Assembly: GCF_014202905.1 (NCBI RefSeq) | Contig: NZ_JACHHY010000016.1 | Location: 1-64,000 of the forward strand | Direction: 5' to 3' | Source: Chitinivorax tropicus | Lineage (GTDB): Bacteria > Pseudomonadota > Gammaproteobacteria > Burkholderiales > SCOH01 | Length of the DNA: 64,000 nucleotides | Part shown: positions 37,352 through 47,242 of the stretch, in pieces | Layout: each line of letters starts with the position of its first letter | Numbering within the stretch: position 1 is the first letter of the stretch | Notes under the pieces: generated by a model | Database searches by the model: none | What the model was told of the DNA's origin: nothing | The model's input: only the letters and a program-made list of their open reading frames with translations | Made by a program: the position numbers and the translations under genes

Positions 37352-37534
37352 TCAACACGGCGGATCGGGTTGCTGACGGCCCCATGTGCTACGCCCACCC
37401 ACCGGTAAATGGGTCGTCATCAACACAGGGGGCCCACGATGACCCAATGGCTGCCACGCGGTGCCACTGGGCCAACAGCCTCCGTTCAGCCCTGGCGCCT
37501 ACGCAAACTGTTGGCAACACCTAGGTGGGCGGGC

Positions 37535-38944
37535 TTATTTAAGCAAAGCCGGAACAGGCCGCCGTGCAGAATGGGGGGCAGCAGGTCGGGCCACATTGGG
37601 TTGCGTAGCCGCCTTCTGCTTGGGTGGTTTACCCGCCGCCTGAGGCTGTGATGGCTTGGTCTTCTTCGCGGCCACAGCAGTTGTCTTGGTTGTTGTCTTA
37701 GCAGTTGCCTTGGGGGCGGGTGATGCGGGGCTTGGTTTGGCTCTGCCCTGTTTGGGCATTTGGCGCCCCATGACGATCGGCTCAGGTTTCACCGTCAAAT
37801 CAGCTTCAAAACCGGGTACGGTGAATTGGCGAATCGGCTGTTTGATCAGCTTTTCAATGTCCTTCAACAGCTTGAATTCATCCACGCACACCAGTGACAC
37901 AGCCTCACCCTGGCACCCAGCCCGACCGGTTCGTCCAATACGATGCACATAATCCTCAGGCACATTGGGCAGCTCGAAATTCACCACATGGGGCAGCTGA
38001 TCGATGTCCAGCCCTCGCGCAGCAATATCGGTCGCCACCAGAACCGCCACCGAGCCATCCTTGAAACCGGCCAATGCTTTGGTGCGCGCGCCCTGGCTTT
38101 TATTGCCATGAATGGCTGCGGCTTCGATACCATCTTGTGTCAGCTTTTCCGCCAGCCTGTTTGCACCATGTTTGGTGCGGGTGAATACCAACACCTGCTG
38201 CCACTGCCCTTCACGAATCAAGTGCGTCAGCAGCTCACGTTTTTTATCCCGGTCTACCAAATGAACGGCTTGTGAAACCAACTCATTGGTTGTATTGCGC
38301 CGAGCGACTTCAACCAGAACAGGATTGTTCAACAGGCTATCAGCCAGCGCTTTGATGTCATCGGAGAACGTAGCTGAAAACAGCAGATTCTGACGTTTGA
38401 CTGGCAACAATGCCAAAATCTTACGGATATCACGGATGAAGCCCATATCCAGCATGCGATCCGCTTCATCGAGCACCAGAATATCGATCTCATCGAGTTT
38501 GACAGCCTGCATGCCGATCAGATCCAGCAAGCGCCCTGGTGTAGCAACCAGAATGTCCACCGAGCCACGCAGCGCTTTGACTTGTGGATTCACACCCACA
38601 CCACCAAATACGGTCATGGACCGAAGCTTGACGAATTTGCCATAGGTGCGGACTGATTCTTCCACCTGCGCAGCCAATTCACGGGTCGGAGTCAACACCA
38701 AAGCACGCGGATGCTGTGGGCGGGCGGGCTTGCCCATTGACAGCAGGCGATGCAACATCGGCAGCGTGAAACCTGCTGTCTTGCCCGTGCCAGTCTGCGC
38801 TGCGGCCAACAAATCACCACCCTGCAATACCTGCGGAATGGCCTTGGCCTGAATCGGCGTCGGCACGGTATAGCCCGTCTCAGCGACTGCACGTAATAGG
38901 GGTTCCGCCAGCCCCAGGCTGGCAAAAGTCAGTTCAGATGTCAT
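37535..38944 (-). CDS. rhlE: DEAD-box RNA helicase RhlE
   Basis: 469 residues from the ATG at 38944, chosen for GGAG 6 bases upstream. Motifs in order: Q motif [47 protein letters not shown], and [10 protein letters not shown]. The C-terminal ~90 residues are a Lys/Ala/Pro/Thr-rich basic tail that would bind RNA. RhlE-type helicases remodel RNA in ribosome assembly and mRNA decay. The 183 bases downstream (37352-37534) hold no gene. Confidence 0.93.
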   Translation of the reverse strand: MTSELTFASLGLAEPLLRAVAETGYTVPTPIQAKAIPQVLQGGDLLAAAQTGTGKTAGFTLPMLHRLLSMGKPARPQHPRALVLTPTRELAAQVEESVRTYGKFVKLRSMTVFGGVGVNPQVKALRGSVDILVATPGRLLDLIGMQAVKLDEIDILVLDEADRMLDMGFIRDIRKILALLPVKRQNLLFSATFSDDIKALADSLLNNPVLVEVARRNTTNELVSQAVHLVDRDKKRELLTHLIREGQWQQVLVFTRTKHGANRLAEKLTQDGIEAAAIHGNKSQGARTKALAGFKDGSVAVLVATDIAARGLDIDQLPHVVNFELPNVPEDYVHRIGRTGRAGCQGEAVSLVCVDEFKLLKDIEKLIKQPIRQFTVPGFEADLTVKPEPIVMGRQMPKQGRAKPSPASPAPKATAKTTTKTTAVAAKKTKPSQPQAAGKPPKQKAATQPNVARPAAPHSARRPVPALLK

Positions 38945-39084
38945 ACACAACTCCATGCGACGGCCTATCGCAGGGTGTGCGACTCCAATCCAGGCTGGCG
39001 ATTCAATTAGGGAAATTCAGTCGATAGCACCCGCGACAGGATTGGTACGATGCGGGCAACGCGTAGTATAACGTGTAAACCACA

Positions 39085-40434
39085 TCAGGATAGTCTGCGT
39101 TTGCTTGTTTTCCGGCTGGTTGGTGCGGTCAATGCAATATAGCGGATGTTTTTACCTTGCCTGCTTGCCGCCAGCACATTCAATTCGACCAGTTTTTCCA
39201 GGTCTGTCCGCGCGGTGCCTTCCGATACACCAAATATGTTCTTGACCTCTTTTGCATGGAATACCCGACCCGGGTGCCGCAATACCTTACTCAGCAGCTG
39301 TCCTTGCCGAAAATTCAACTTATCGATCAGCCCCTGCTCATGCAACCAAGCCATGGTGTCATAGTACTCCCGCTCTTTCCGATCGCGATACTCCAGAAAG
39401 CCATCAACTGCCCGGCGAATGATCTTGAGCTGATAATCAATAAAATAAGTCAGGTCAAATTCATCGGTTTCGCAGTACAAATAGGCCTTGCCATAAGCAA
39501 CTGGAGCCTCTTTGAGCAAGGCACTGATGGAGATGAACTCAAACGGCCAGTACCCAACTTTCAGGAGATACCAATAGAACAGTGCGCGAGCTGTTCGGCC
39601 ATTGCCATCCACAAATGGATGCTCATAGCCGATCATAAAATGCAGAATGATGGCCTTGATGATGGGGTGGATGAATGGCCGCCCGTCACGTCCATCATGA
39701 TCATGATTGGCGAATTCACATAGTTTCTGCAATCGTTCAATCAACGATGCCGCCACCGGGGGCTGATGCGCAACACCGCCTGCGCCATCACCTACATACA
39801 CCTGATCGGTCTGGCGGATTTCACCCGGCACCACATCAGCATCCAAGGTATCCATTACAGTGACACGGTGGAACTCCCGTATCAGCTCAATGGACAACGG
39901 CTCCTCTCTATTTGCCTTGGCAGCTTTCATGAGCAGGAAGTTATTCACGATCATCTGCTCACTTTCATCCCGAGGGGCGCGGTCCTCTGCCAACATGGCC
40001 TTGGCTACCAGCCGGGTGGTAGATGCCCCTTCCAATTGCGCGCTGGCAATGGCCTCCTCCATCATCAAGGATTGCAGCAGAAATTGACTATTCTGCGCAC
40101 GCGTGCCCCCCATCCCTTCTCCAGCCTGCAAAATGGGGCTCCGCAGACTATCCAGAAAATGCAAGGTCGGTTGCATTGCGTCAATGATCAGGTATGTGAA
40201 AGGCTGCCCATTGTCGGCAACCAGCGGCAACTTCTTCTGCTGTGCACTGCGGTGTAACTTGACCACAGTCCAGGCATCTTCAGGGATTACACCTTTCGGA
40301 ACACGATAACGGAAGTCATGCCAATGAAAATAGCGCCCGCTCTCATCCACCGCGCTGAATTGGTCAAAGAGATCCCAAATGTGATCCTGTGTAATCCGTT
40401 CTCTCCAACTAGGTGGTTTTTGGATGCCAGACAT
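39085..40434 (-). CDS. Fic-domain AMPylase, self-inhibited type, with C-terminal winged helix
   Basis: 449 residues. The Fic active site is HPFVDGNGRTAR (H272 to R282 region), which transfers AMP to a hydroxyl side chain. Upstream is the inhibitory helix motif SAQLEG (S131 to G136), matching S/T-xxx-E-G/N, so the inhibitor is built in rather than supplied by a separate antitoxin. The C-terminal ~80 residues look like a winged helix (GVSEGTARTDLEKLVELNVL), suggesting DNA binding and autoregulation. An AT-rich 160-bp promoter region lies upstream. No small partner gene is adjacent. Confidence 0.92.
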   Translation of the reverse strand: MSGIQKPPSWRERITQDHIWDLFDQFSAVDESGRYFHWHDFRYRVPKGVIPEDAWTVVKLHRSAQQKKLPLVADNGQPFTYLIIDAMQPTLHFLDSLRSPILQAGEGMGGTRAQNSQFLLQSLMMEEAIASAQLEGASTTRLVAKAMLAEDRAPRDESEQMIVNNFLLMKAAKANREEPLSIELIREFHRVTVMDTLDADVVPGEIRQTDQVYVGDGAGGVAHQPPVAASLIERLQKLCEFANHDHDGRDGRPFIHPIIKAIILHFMIGYEHPFVDGNGRTARALFYWYLLKVGYWPFEFISISALLKEAPVAYGKAYLYCETDEFDLTYFIDYQLKIIRRAVDGFLEYRDRKEREYYDTMAWLHEQGLIDKLNFRQGQLLSKVLRHPGRVFHAKEVKNIFGVSEGTARTDLEKLVELNVLAASRQGKNIRYIALTAPTSRKTSKRRLS

Positions 40435-40594
40435 GCTTCAACTCAATTTTCAAAATTTAGAGTTGATGCTAACTTAGTTAGTCGAGTTTATCAAATAATC
40501 TACATGTTAAAAACGTTTCATAAACGTTCATTTACAAAAGCTTATATCTTAAAAAGCCAAGCATTAAACAAATCTTGAAAAATCGTGTTTGTGC

Positions 40595-41806
40595 TCAGAT
40601 GACACCTTTGGTTTTCAGCGCTTCAATCAACTCAGGGGCAATATCAAGGCTTGTCAGGATGCTCTCCGTATGCGCCCCCAACTCTGGCCCCAGCCATTCC
40701 GTGCTTCCTGGGGTATCTGATAGCTTGGGCACAATGCCGGGCATTTTGAACGATTTGCCATCTGGCAACGTGGCGTGTTGGATCATTTCCCGAGCCAGGT
40801 ATTGTGGGTCGTGGAACATATCTTCCACCGAGTAGACGCGGCTGGCCGGGACCTCTGCACGATTGAGCAGTGCCATGGCCTGTGCTTCATTTTGGCCCGC
40901 GACCCAGCTGTCGATGACCTGATACAGCTCGTCACGGCGTTGATCGCGACCCGCGTTATCTGTCAGGGCTGGGTCATCTGCCAGATCGTGCCGTCCGATT
41001 GCTTGCATGAAGCGCTTGAAGATTGCATCGCCATTGGCGCCGATCTGTATATGCTTACCATCTTGCGTGGTGTGGATGGACGAGGGTGTGATGCCGGGCA
41101 TGATGTTGCCGGTGCGCTCACGAATGAAGCCCATCATGTCGAATTCGGGAATCAGGCTTTCCATCATTGCGAACACCGCTTCGTACAGGGCGACATCCAC
41201 CACCTGCCCTTTACCGCCATTCACTTCGCGATGACGCAGTGCCATCAGCGCACCGATGACTGCCCACAGCGCTGCGATGGAGTCCCCGATGGAGATGCCT
41301 GTCCGGACCGGAGGCCGATCAGGGAATCCGGTGACATAGCGCAATCCACCCATGGATTCGCCTACTGCACCGAACCCGGGCTGGTCTTTGTAGGGGCCGG
41401 TCTGGCCAAAACCCGACAGCCGTACCATGACCAAGCCTGGGTTGATTGCTGACAACACATCCCAACTCAGACCCAGTTTTTCCAGTACGCCTGGGCGGAA
41501 GTTTTCGATGACGATATCAGTCTGGGCCACCAGCTTTTTGACGATCTCAATAGCTTCAGGTTTTTTGAGATTCAACGTCAGTGATTGCTTGTTCCGCGCC
41601 TGCACAAACCACCAAAGCGAAGTGCCTTCATACAATTTTCGCCATTTACGTAGCGGGTCGCCACCGTCCGGGGATTCGACCTTGATGACATCGGCCCCGA
41701 ATTCTGCGCAGATACGAGCGGCAAAAGGCCCAGCAATCAAGGTGCCCAGCTCAAGGACTTTTACACCGGCTAGCGGTTTGGTGGGTAGTGTCATGGAGGT
41801 GTCCAT
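40595..41806 (-). CDS. Family III CoA-transferase (CaiB/BaiF)
   Basis: 403 residues from the ATG at 41806; a second ATG at 41794 is possible. It moves CoA between carboxylic acids. Family blocks: LAGVKVLELGTLIAGPFAAR, ADVIKVESPDGGDPLR, VIENFRPGVLEKLGL and LSGFGQTGPY, with a conserved GGKGQVVDVALYE; the catalytic Asp of the family lies in this last region. It begins 8 bases after the FixJ-type regulator, in one operon with the sensor kinase. The pair may therefore sense the organic acid that the transferase activates. Confidence 0.93.
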   Translation of the reverse strand: MDTSMTLPTKPLAGVKVLELGTLIAGPFAARICAEFGADVIKVESPDGGDPLRKWRKLYEGTSLWWFVQARNKQSLTLNLKKPEAIEIVKKLVAQTDIVIENFRPGVLEKLGLSWDVLSAINPGLVMVRLSGFGQTGPYKDQPGFGAVGESMGGLRYVTGFPDRPPVRTGISIGDSIAALWAVIGALMALRHREVNGGKGQVVDVALYEAVFAMMESLIPEFDMMGFIRERTGNIMPGITPSSIHTTQDGKHIQIGANGDAIFKRFMQAIGRHDLADDPALTDNAGRDQRRDELYQVIDSWVAGQNEAQAMALLNRAEVPASRVYSVEDMFHDPQYLAREMIQHATLPDGKSFKMPGIVPKLSDTPGSTEWLGPELGAHTESILTSLDIAPELIEALKTKGVI

Positions 41807-41814
41807 TGGATTGG

Positions 41815-42423
41815 TCAGGTATCGGTGCCCCCCAGCAGTGACGCAAGCTCGACGGCGGTTTTCACGCCCATTTTCTCTAAAATGCGGGCGCGGTGCACCT
41901 CCACAGTTTTCATACTGATGTCCAGCTCGTCGGCAATCACCTTGTTGAGTTTGCCTGCAATGATCAGTTTCATCACTTCTCGCTCGCGTGGGGTCAAGTA
42001 TCCCAGGCGGGTATCGATACTCTGCTTTGCGGCCCAGCGGGTTCTTGCCTGCTCGTCCCCGCTCAGGCAACGCTCGATCATGTCCACCAGCTGATTGTCA
42101 TTGAATGGTTTTTGAATGAAATCCGCCGCCCCCCCTTTGAGTGCCCCCACCGCCATTGGGACGTCGCCATGGCCAGTTAGGAAGATCACTGGTGGTTGGT
42201 ATGAATGCTCTTTCAGCTGTTCGAACACCTCCAGCCCCGAAAGGCCGGGCATGCGGACATCCAGCACGATGCAGCCGAATCTGTCTGGATGGTAATCCGC
42301 AAGGAATGCTTCACCGGACTCAAAGGCAACCGCTTCAAGCTCACGGGTGGAAAACAGCCAGACCAGCGCATCACGGGTGGCTTCGTCGTCATCAACGACA
42401 CAAATGGGACGATTATTCGGCAT
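41815..42423 (-). CDS. FixJ-family two-component response regulator
   Basis: 202 residues. The receiver domain holds VVDDDEATRD, the phosphorylated Asp in CIVLDVRMPG, TGHGD and the Lys of IQKPF. The C-terminal LuxR-type helix-turn-helix is LTPREREVMKLIIAGKLNKV, then TVEVHRARI. FixJ/TodT/TtrR-like regulators activate promoters after phosphorylation. The start overlaps the end of the sensor kinase by 11 bases. Confidence 0.95.
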   Translation of the reverse strand: MPNNRPICVVDDDEATRDALVWLFSTRELEAVAFESGEAFLADYHPDRFGCIVLDVRMPGLSGLEVFEQLKEHSYQPPVIFLTGHGDVPMAVGALKGGAADFIQKPFNDNQLVDMIERCLSGDEQARTRWAAKQSIDTRLGYLTPREREVMKLIIAGKLNKVIADELDISMKTVEVHRARILEKMGVKTAVELASLLGGTDT

Positions 42424-44725
42424 GGGTCAACTCCTTTTCCCTGATGACCGGTAATGTGAAACAAAAGCAGGCTCCCGTTGTGCAGGGTTCCGCCCAAAGG
42501 TGACCGCGATGGCTTTCGATGATGGAGCGGCAGATGTTGAGCCCCATTCCCATGCCCTCGGCCTTGGTGGTGTAGAAGGGCATGAACAATCTGGCCAGCT
42601 CAGTCTCTGGAATTCCACTGCCCGAGTCCTGAATCCTGACCGTCAATTTATCTTCGGACAGGCTGCACTCGATCGCAATGCGTCGCGCACGGGCTGGCGT
42701 ATCCGCCATCGCCTCGATGGCATTTTTGACCAGATTGAACAGCACCTGTTCAATCATCACGCGATCTGCCAGTACGGTAATGGGTGCGGCAGGTTGCTCC
42801 AAGGTCAATTTGACCGATGCCTTGCGCAGCTCGGCGGACAGCAGATTCAGCACGGTTTCCAGCATCTCGCCAAAATCACACTGGCCACGGTGTGGCTCTC
42901 GACGCTGCACGAACTCACGGATACCACGGATGATCTGCCCCGCTCGTCGTGCCTGCTCACTGATTTTGGTCAATGCCTGGCGCAGCATGGGTAATGAAGG
43001 CTGTTCGTGGTCCAGAACATTCAAGCCGCCTGTGCCATAGCTGGCGATGGCTGACAGGGGTTGGTTCAATTCGTGTGCCAGACTTGAGGCGATTTCGCCC
43101 ATGCTGATCAGGCGGGCAGTCTGCTGCAGTTTTTCGGCGTGCTGCCGTTCCAGGTCTGCCGCCGAGCGCGCTTCTGTGATGTCAGAGGCGATATCCATCC
43201 AGACATCGCTACCATCGACCCACACGCTACGGCGCCGATGGACATGGTACCAACGCTGATTACGCGTATCGAATACCTCTGTATCGGTGGTATCGCCAAT
43301 GCCATATGGCGTGATCGGCACTACGCACAAAGGCGCGTCATCTTCATAGACATTGAAAATCGCGCGGAAATGGTGATTGCACATCAGCAGTTGCCTGCCA
43401 TTGATCTGCGTGACCGATACCGCTGCATCCAGGCCATTCAACACAGCCACAAACCGCTGCTGAGAGGCTTGTAGCGCTTCCCGCTCGCGTTTCAGCTCAG
43501 TGATATCATAAAGTGAGCCAACCCAGCCAACATGCCGGCCATCCGTATCAATCAAGGGCGAGGCATACACCCGCACATCAAAGCGCCGACCATCACGATG
43601 ACGCAGGCGAGTGGAATAGCCTTTGCCTGATGCGCCGCCCTCCAACACCCGGCGAAACGCTTCTTCATTGTCCTCCACGGACTCGTCTGGCCAATAGTGG
43701 CCCTGCGCTTCCGTGCCCAGCAGCTCACCCTCGCTGTAGCCAACCATTTCGCAGAAGGCACGATTGGCATAAGTGATGCGCCCACTACGATCAATCGCGA
43801 TCATGCCAGATCGGAGGGAATCCTCCATCGAACGTCGCCATGCCATGGCCCGCTTCAGTCGGACTTCAGTTTCCAACCGTTCACGCATGTGGCGACGCAA
43901 GCTCCACAATGACCACACCATCAACACAGACAACCCGACCAGCGCCGCTGGCAAGCCCTCAGTCAAAATGCTGCTGCCACGTTTATAGCTTTCCGCTCGC
44001 AGCTCCAGCGGGTACCCGAATGCATCAAAAATCACGCTGTGGGTATAGGGTGTTTTATCCAGCCCCAAATCCACCTTAGTTGCCAACAGACGCCCACCCG
44101 GCTCGTGGATACTGATCTGATAACGTTTGGCAATCCACCAAGGCACCAGGTTCTGCAGTAAGTTTTTCAGTGAATATTTGACAGCCAGGAGCCCAACTAC
44201 TCTGCCGGAATCCATGATCGGCACAAACCCGATCAAGTATGGCACCTCTCGGCTGGAAGCATTGGGGATCTGCACCGGGCTGAAATCAGGCAAGGCAAGG
44301 CGTAAGGTTCGTTGCCTGTTTTCAATCACACCTTCACTGCCCAAGACGGCAGCGTCGATGCTTTCCAAGGGTGATTGCCGCTCGATACGCCCTTGCACAT
44401 CCAGCTGCGCCACGCCGGTTATTTCAGCGTTGACCGTCATGGTAAAACGCACCTGGGCTCGATACTTGGCGTCATCGATCTCATCGGCGGCGATTTGTCT
44501 GGCAAAGGTTTCCATGGTGTGCTGATTGGTCTGCAACTGCAGACGAATCGCCTGCTCAAGCCACAGCACATCTTCAATCAGAGAGTCCTGTCGCTCCTGC
44601 TGTTCATTGGCATGCAGAATCCATAAGAAACACAGCAAAGCCGCAATGAACAACAGCAGCATCAGATTGGGCATGGCCCACAGCCAACGCGCTTGCGAGG
44701 GTAGCGAAATCAGACGCCACTTCAT
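42413..44725 (-). CDS. Membrane PAS-domain sensor histidine kinase (FixL/DctB-like)
   Basis: About 770 residues from the ATG at 44725 (an in-frame start at 44770 is possible). The N-terminal membrane span (MLLLFIAALLCFLWIL), a ~240-residue periplasmic sensor and a second span (LVGLSVLMVWSLWSLRRH) precede a PAS domain (GMIAIDRSGRITYANRAFCE) and a second, weaker PAS. The phosphoacceptor is in SLAHELNQPLSAIASYG. The ATP site is NLVKNAIEAM, then DSGSGIPE and GMGMGLNICRSI. It phosphorylates the overlapping FixJ-type regulator. The periplasmic ligand is probably a carboxylate or CoA-precursor acid, inferred from the CoA-transferase neighbour. Confidence 0.93.
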   Translation of the reverse strand: MKWRLISLPSQARWLWAMPNLMLLLFIAALLCFLWILHANEQQERQDSLIEDVLWLEQAIRLQLQTNQHTMETFARQIAADEIDDAKYRAQVRFTMTVNAEITGVAQLDVQGRIERQSPLESIDAAVLGSEGVIENRQRTLRLALPDFSPVQIPNASSREVPYLIGFVPIMDSGRVVGLLAVKYSLKNLLQNLVPWWIAKRYQISIHEPGGRLLATKVDLGLDKTPYTHSVIFDAFGYPLELRAESYKRGSSILTEGLPAALVGLSVLMVWSLWSLRRHMRERLETEVRLKRAMAWRRSMEDSLRSGMIAIDRSGRITYANRAFCEMVGYSEGELLGTEAQGHYWPDESVEDNEEAFRRVLEGGASGKGYSTRLRHRDGRRFDVRVYASPLIDTDGRHVGWVGSLYDITELKREREALQASQQRFVAVLNGLDAAVSVTQINGRQLLMCNHHFRAIFNVYEDDAPLCVVPITPYGIGDTTDTEVFDTRNQRWYHVHRRRSVWVDGSDVWMDIASDITEARSAADLERQHAEKLQQTARLISMGEIASSLAHELNQPLSAIASYGTGGLNVLDHEQPSLPMLRQALTKISEQARRAGQIIRGIREFVQRREPHRGQCDFGEMLETVLNLLSAELRKASVKLTLEQPAAPITVLADRVMIEQVLFNLVKNAIEAMADTPARARRIAIECSLSEDKLTVRIQDSGSGIPETELARLFMPFYTTKAEGMGMGLNICRSIIESHRGHLWAEPCTTGACFCFTLPVIREKELTHAE

Positions 44726-44987
44726 ATTTGACTCAGCCTGCCAGGCGGCGTGAGTACGCCATGTTGCCAACGTTCATTCAATGGAATTACCTGCCATGTC
44801 ATTTGAATTGAAAATAGAGCTCTGCATTGCATATGGATTTCCAGGTTGGCGCCAGCGCGACTTTCCCTAGTTTTGCTGACATGACTCACCCACTTGGCCA
44901 TGGTCATGGGCCAGGGCCAAGCACTAGGGTGCATGCCATGTAAACCATTTGGAACATCAGGACAGACCCGGCGGTCGACCAAAAAGC

Positions 44988-45010
44988 AAACGGGGCAGCC
45001 TGCCCCGTTT
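44988..45010 (-). terminator. Hairpin terminator downstream of the YidB-like gene
   Basis: AAACGGGGCA (44988-44997) pairs perfectly with TGCCCCGTTT (45001-45010) across a 3-base loop. On the minus strand it ends in TTTGCTTTTT, a typical T-rich tail. Confidence 0.85.
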
Positions 45011-45031
45011 ACCAACAATCAACTTGTGTAT

Positions 45032-45047
45032 TGTTTCACGTGAAACC
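45032..45047. other. parS-like ParB binding site 3 (intergenic)
   Basis: TGTTTCACGTGAAACC matches parS TGTTTCACGTGAAACA at 15 of 16 positions. It sits between the YidB-like stop codon and that gene's terminator. Confidence 0.88.
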
Positions 45048-45118
45048 CAAGCCATGTTGAGCTGCATTCAGCTGTACCTGTTTGGCACCTCTTATGCCTG
45101 GGTAGTTCTCACAGATAT

Positions 45119-45511
45119 CTATCCCAGCAAGCGTGATTTCAGCAGATCCAACCCCATGTCCAACAGGCCACCAGACTCTTCAATTTGACCATTGGGCGTC
45201 AGCTTATCGATGACCTGAGGCAACAATCCAGCCAATTGACCTGTCAGCTGCTCAGGCGCAACACCCAGCTGGGAAGCCATTTGCCCGATCTGTGAATTGC
45301 CCAACACCTGTTGCAATTGATCTGCGGAAACAGGCAGATTGTCACCCGTGCCGATCCAGGACTGGATCAGATTTCCCAGCCCTTGTTGCTCGAACAAACC
45401 AACCAGGTTCTGCAAGCCGCCCTGCCCCAATAGATTGCTCACCAACCCTGACAGACCCGATCCGTCGGGCTGTCCCGCAACCGCTCCCGCCAATTCATCG
45501 AACAAACCCAT
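45119..45511 (-). CDS. YidB-like (DUF937) protein
   Basis: 130 residues, started by GAGGAA 6 bases before the ATG. The Gly/Leu/Gln-rich N-terminal half (MGLFDELAGAVAGQ, then GGLQNLVGLFEQQGLG) and the C-terminal part (LPVSADQLQQVLGN, GLLPQVIDKLTPNGQI) match YidB/DUF937 proteins, whose function is not established. It is followed by a terminator and sits just downstream of cheB on the same strand. Confidence 0.85.
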   Translation of the reverse strand: MGLFDELAGAVAGQPDGSGLSGLVSNLLGQGGLQNLVGLFEQQGLGNLIQSWIGTGDNLPVSADQLQQVLGNSQIGQMASQLGVAPEQLTGQLAGLLPQVIDKLTPNGQIEESGGLLDMGLDLLKSRLLG

Positions 45512-45538
45512 TTTCGTTCCTCTTCACCACAATTGAAG

Positions 45539-46609
45539 TCAGATACGCACGGCCCGACTGCCCGAGTTGACCCAGGCAAGTAGCTGCCCCGCGACTTGCT
45601 TGAGCGGCAACACCAGTTCGGTTGCGCCTATCAACGCAGCCTCTCTTGGCATGCCATAGACGACGCAGCTTGCCTCGTCCTGACCGATAGTATGCGCGCC
45701 CGCTTGACGCAATGCCAACAATCCTTGTGCACCGTCTTTGCCCATTCCCGTCAGTAAGGCGGCCACGGCATTCGCCCCAGCCACAAGTGCAATCGACTGG
45801 AACAAGACATCCACTGATGGTCGATGATGGTTGACGCGGTCACTGCCGTCCAGCTCACACACGTAGTTGGCACCGCTGCGTTTCAGCTTCAAGTGGGAAT
45901 GGCCAGGGGCGATGTAGGCATGCCCAGGCAAGACGCGCTCGCCATGCTCTGCTTCTTTCACCACAATCCGGCACACATCGTTCAAACGGCGGGCAAAGCC
46001 GCTGGTGAACTGTTCTGGCATATGCTGCGCAATCATGATCCCCGGCGAATCCGGCGGCATGCTGGCCAACACCTCGCGAATCGCCTCAGTGCCCCCTGTC
46101 GATGCACCAATGGCAATCAATTTCTCAGTGGACATGAATTTGGGCGGAGATTTGACGATGGGCGTCGGGTCACTGGTCGATGGTGGTGATTCCAGCCGTC
46201 TGACGCGGGCCTTGGATGCCGAGCGGATCTTTTCGATCAACACCTCTGCGTAGTCTTGCATGCTGCGCTCGATGTCGACTTTAGGCTTGGCGACAAAATC
46301 AACCGCACCCAATTCCAACGCTCGTAAGGTGATGTCAGAGCCAGCCTCTGTCAGACTCGATACCATGACGACCGGTGTGGGTTTCAAACGCATCAATTTT
46401 TCGAGGAAATCGAGACCGTTCATCCGTGGCATTTCCACATCCAGTGTCACCACATCCGGCTCCAGCTCACGAATGACCTGTCGGGCGTTGAACGGATCAC
46501 TGGCCACGCCGACCACATCGATGTCGGGTGCGCTGTTCAAAATATCACGCAGCACCGCCCGCATGAGCGCGGAGTCATCGACTACCACAACGCGGATTGG
46601 CTTTGACAC
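45539..46609 (-). CDS. cheB: Chemotaxis response regulator protein-glutamate methylesterase CheB
   Basis: 356 residues from a GTG at 46609 with GGGAGG just upstream. The receiver domain ([13 protein letters not shown], phospho-Asp in [13 protein letters not shown]) is joined by a linker to the methylesterase domain. The catalytic Ser is in [12 protein letters not shown], the His in QHMPEQFT and the Asp in [10 protein letters not shown]. It removes methyl groups from, or deamidates, MCPs after phosphorylation by CheA. It is the last gene of the chemotaxis operon. Confidence 0.97.
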   Translation of the reverse strand: MSKPIRVVVVDDSALMRAVLRDILNSAPDIDVVGVASDPFNARQVIRELEPDVVTLDVEMPRMNGLDFLEKLMRLKPTPVVMVSSLTEAGSDITLRALELGAVDFVAKPKVDIERSMQDYAEVLIEKIRSASKARVRRLESPPSTSDPTPIVKSPPKFMSTEKLIAIGASTGGTEAIREVLASMPPDSPGIMIAQHMPEQFTSGFARRLNDVCRIVVKEAEHGERVLPGHAYIAPGHSHLKLKRSGANYVCELDGSDRVNHHRPSVDVLFQSIALVAGANAVAALLTGMGKDGAQGLLALRQAGAHTIGQDEASCVVYGMPREAALIGATELVLPLKQVAGQLLAWVNSGSRAVRI

Positions 46610-46621
46610 ACGGCCTCCCGA

Positions 46622-47242
46622 TTAGCCAAACAGTTCCACATCACCTTCAACCGAGGAATACTGCAAGCGCTGACCATATTCACGCTCACGCGCGACGATG
46701 GTGTCATTGTGGACACTCTTGAGCTTTTTGACCAACACCTTGCCGGACGTAGGAAAGAAATAGATCTTGCGCGGATAGACATCCAGCAGGTCCTGGGCGA
46801 CGATGGGTATCTGCTCAAAGCCCAGGTAGTTTTCGACAAAGCGAGCATTACGCTCACCCACATTGGCCACAGTAAAGCCACGCAGCACATTGCCACCACC
46901 GAATACTTTGGCTTCCATGTGGCTGCGCTTTGCGCCAAGCTTCAACAATTGATTGATCAATACTTCCATCGCATAACTGCCATAGCGAGCAGATGCAGCC
47001 AGCGGATTGCCCATGTCGCCAGCTCCCCCTTCCGGCAGCATGAAATGGTTCATGCCGCCGACGCCACTTTGCTTGTCACGGATACACGCCGAGACACAAG
47101 AGCCCAACACCGTCACCAATACCATGTTGCGCCCGGTGACGTAATACTCACCAGGCATGATCTTGGCGGCCTCACAATCGAAGTTCTTGTCGAAGTACAA
47201 CGTTGGCGCAAGCGCCTCTTCATACCCACGTTGCCCAGTCAT
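46622..47242 (-). CDS. cheD: Chemoreceptor glutamine deamidase CheD
   Basis: 206 residues. The catalytic Cys and His lie in TVLGSCVSACIRDKQSGVGG and MNHFMLPEG, with the Thr-rich core of the family. CheD deamidates Gln in MCPs. Its ATG overlaps the cheR stop codon in ATGA, so they are coupled. The tail ends EGDVELFG, a VELF motif shared with the end of the first MCP of the operon. Confidence 0.96.
   Translation of the reverse strand: MTGQRGYEEALAPTLYFDKNFDCEAAKIMPGEYYVTGRNMVLVTVLGSCVSACIRDKQSGVGGMNHFMLPEGGAGDMGNPLAASARYGSYAMEVLINQLLKLGAKRSHMEAKVFGGGNVLRGFTVANVGERNARFVENYLGFEQIPIVAQDLLDVYPRKIYFFPTSGKVLVKKLKSVHNDTIVAREREYGQRLQYSSVEGDVELFG

Larger units (their letters stand above)
44726..45118. 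other. Intergenic region holding a terminator and a parS-like site
   Basis: About 390 bases between the sensor kinase start and the end of the YidB-like gene. It contains the terminator at 44988-45010 and the parS-like site at 45032-45047. Promoter signals for the kinase operon should lie near 44730-44800 but none is convincing. Confidence 0.4.

Noticed and set aside
39085..40434. Fic gene as one half of a toxin-antitoxin pair
   Set aside because: The inhibitory S-xxx-E-G helix is inside the Fic protein itself and no small adjacent partner gene is present.
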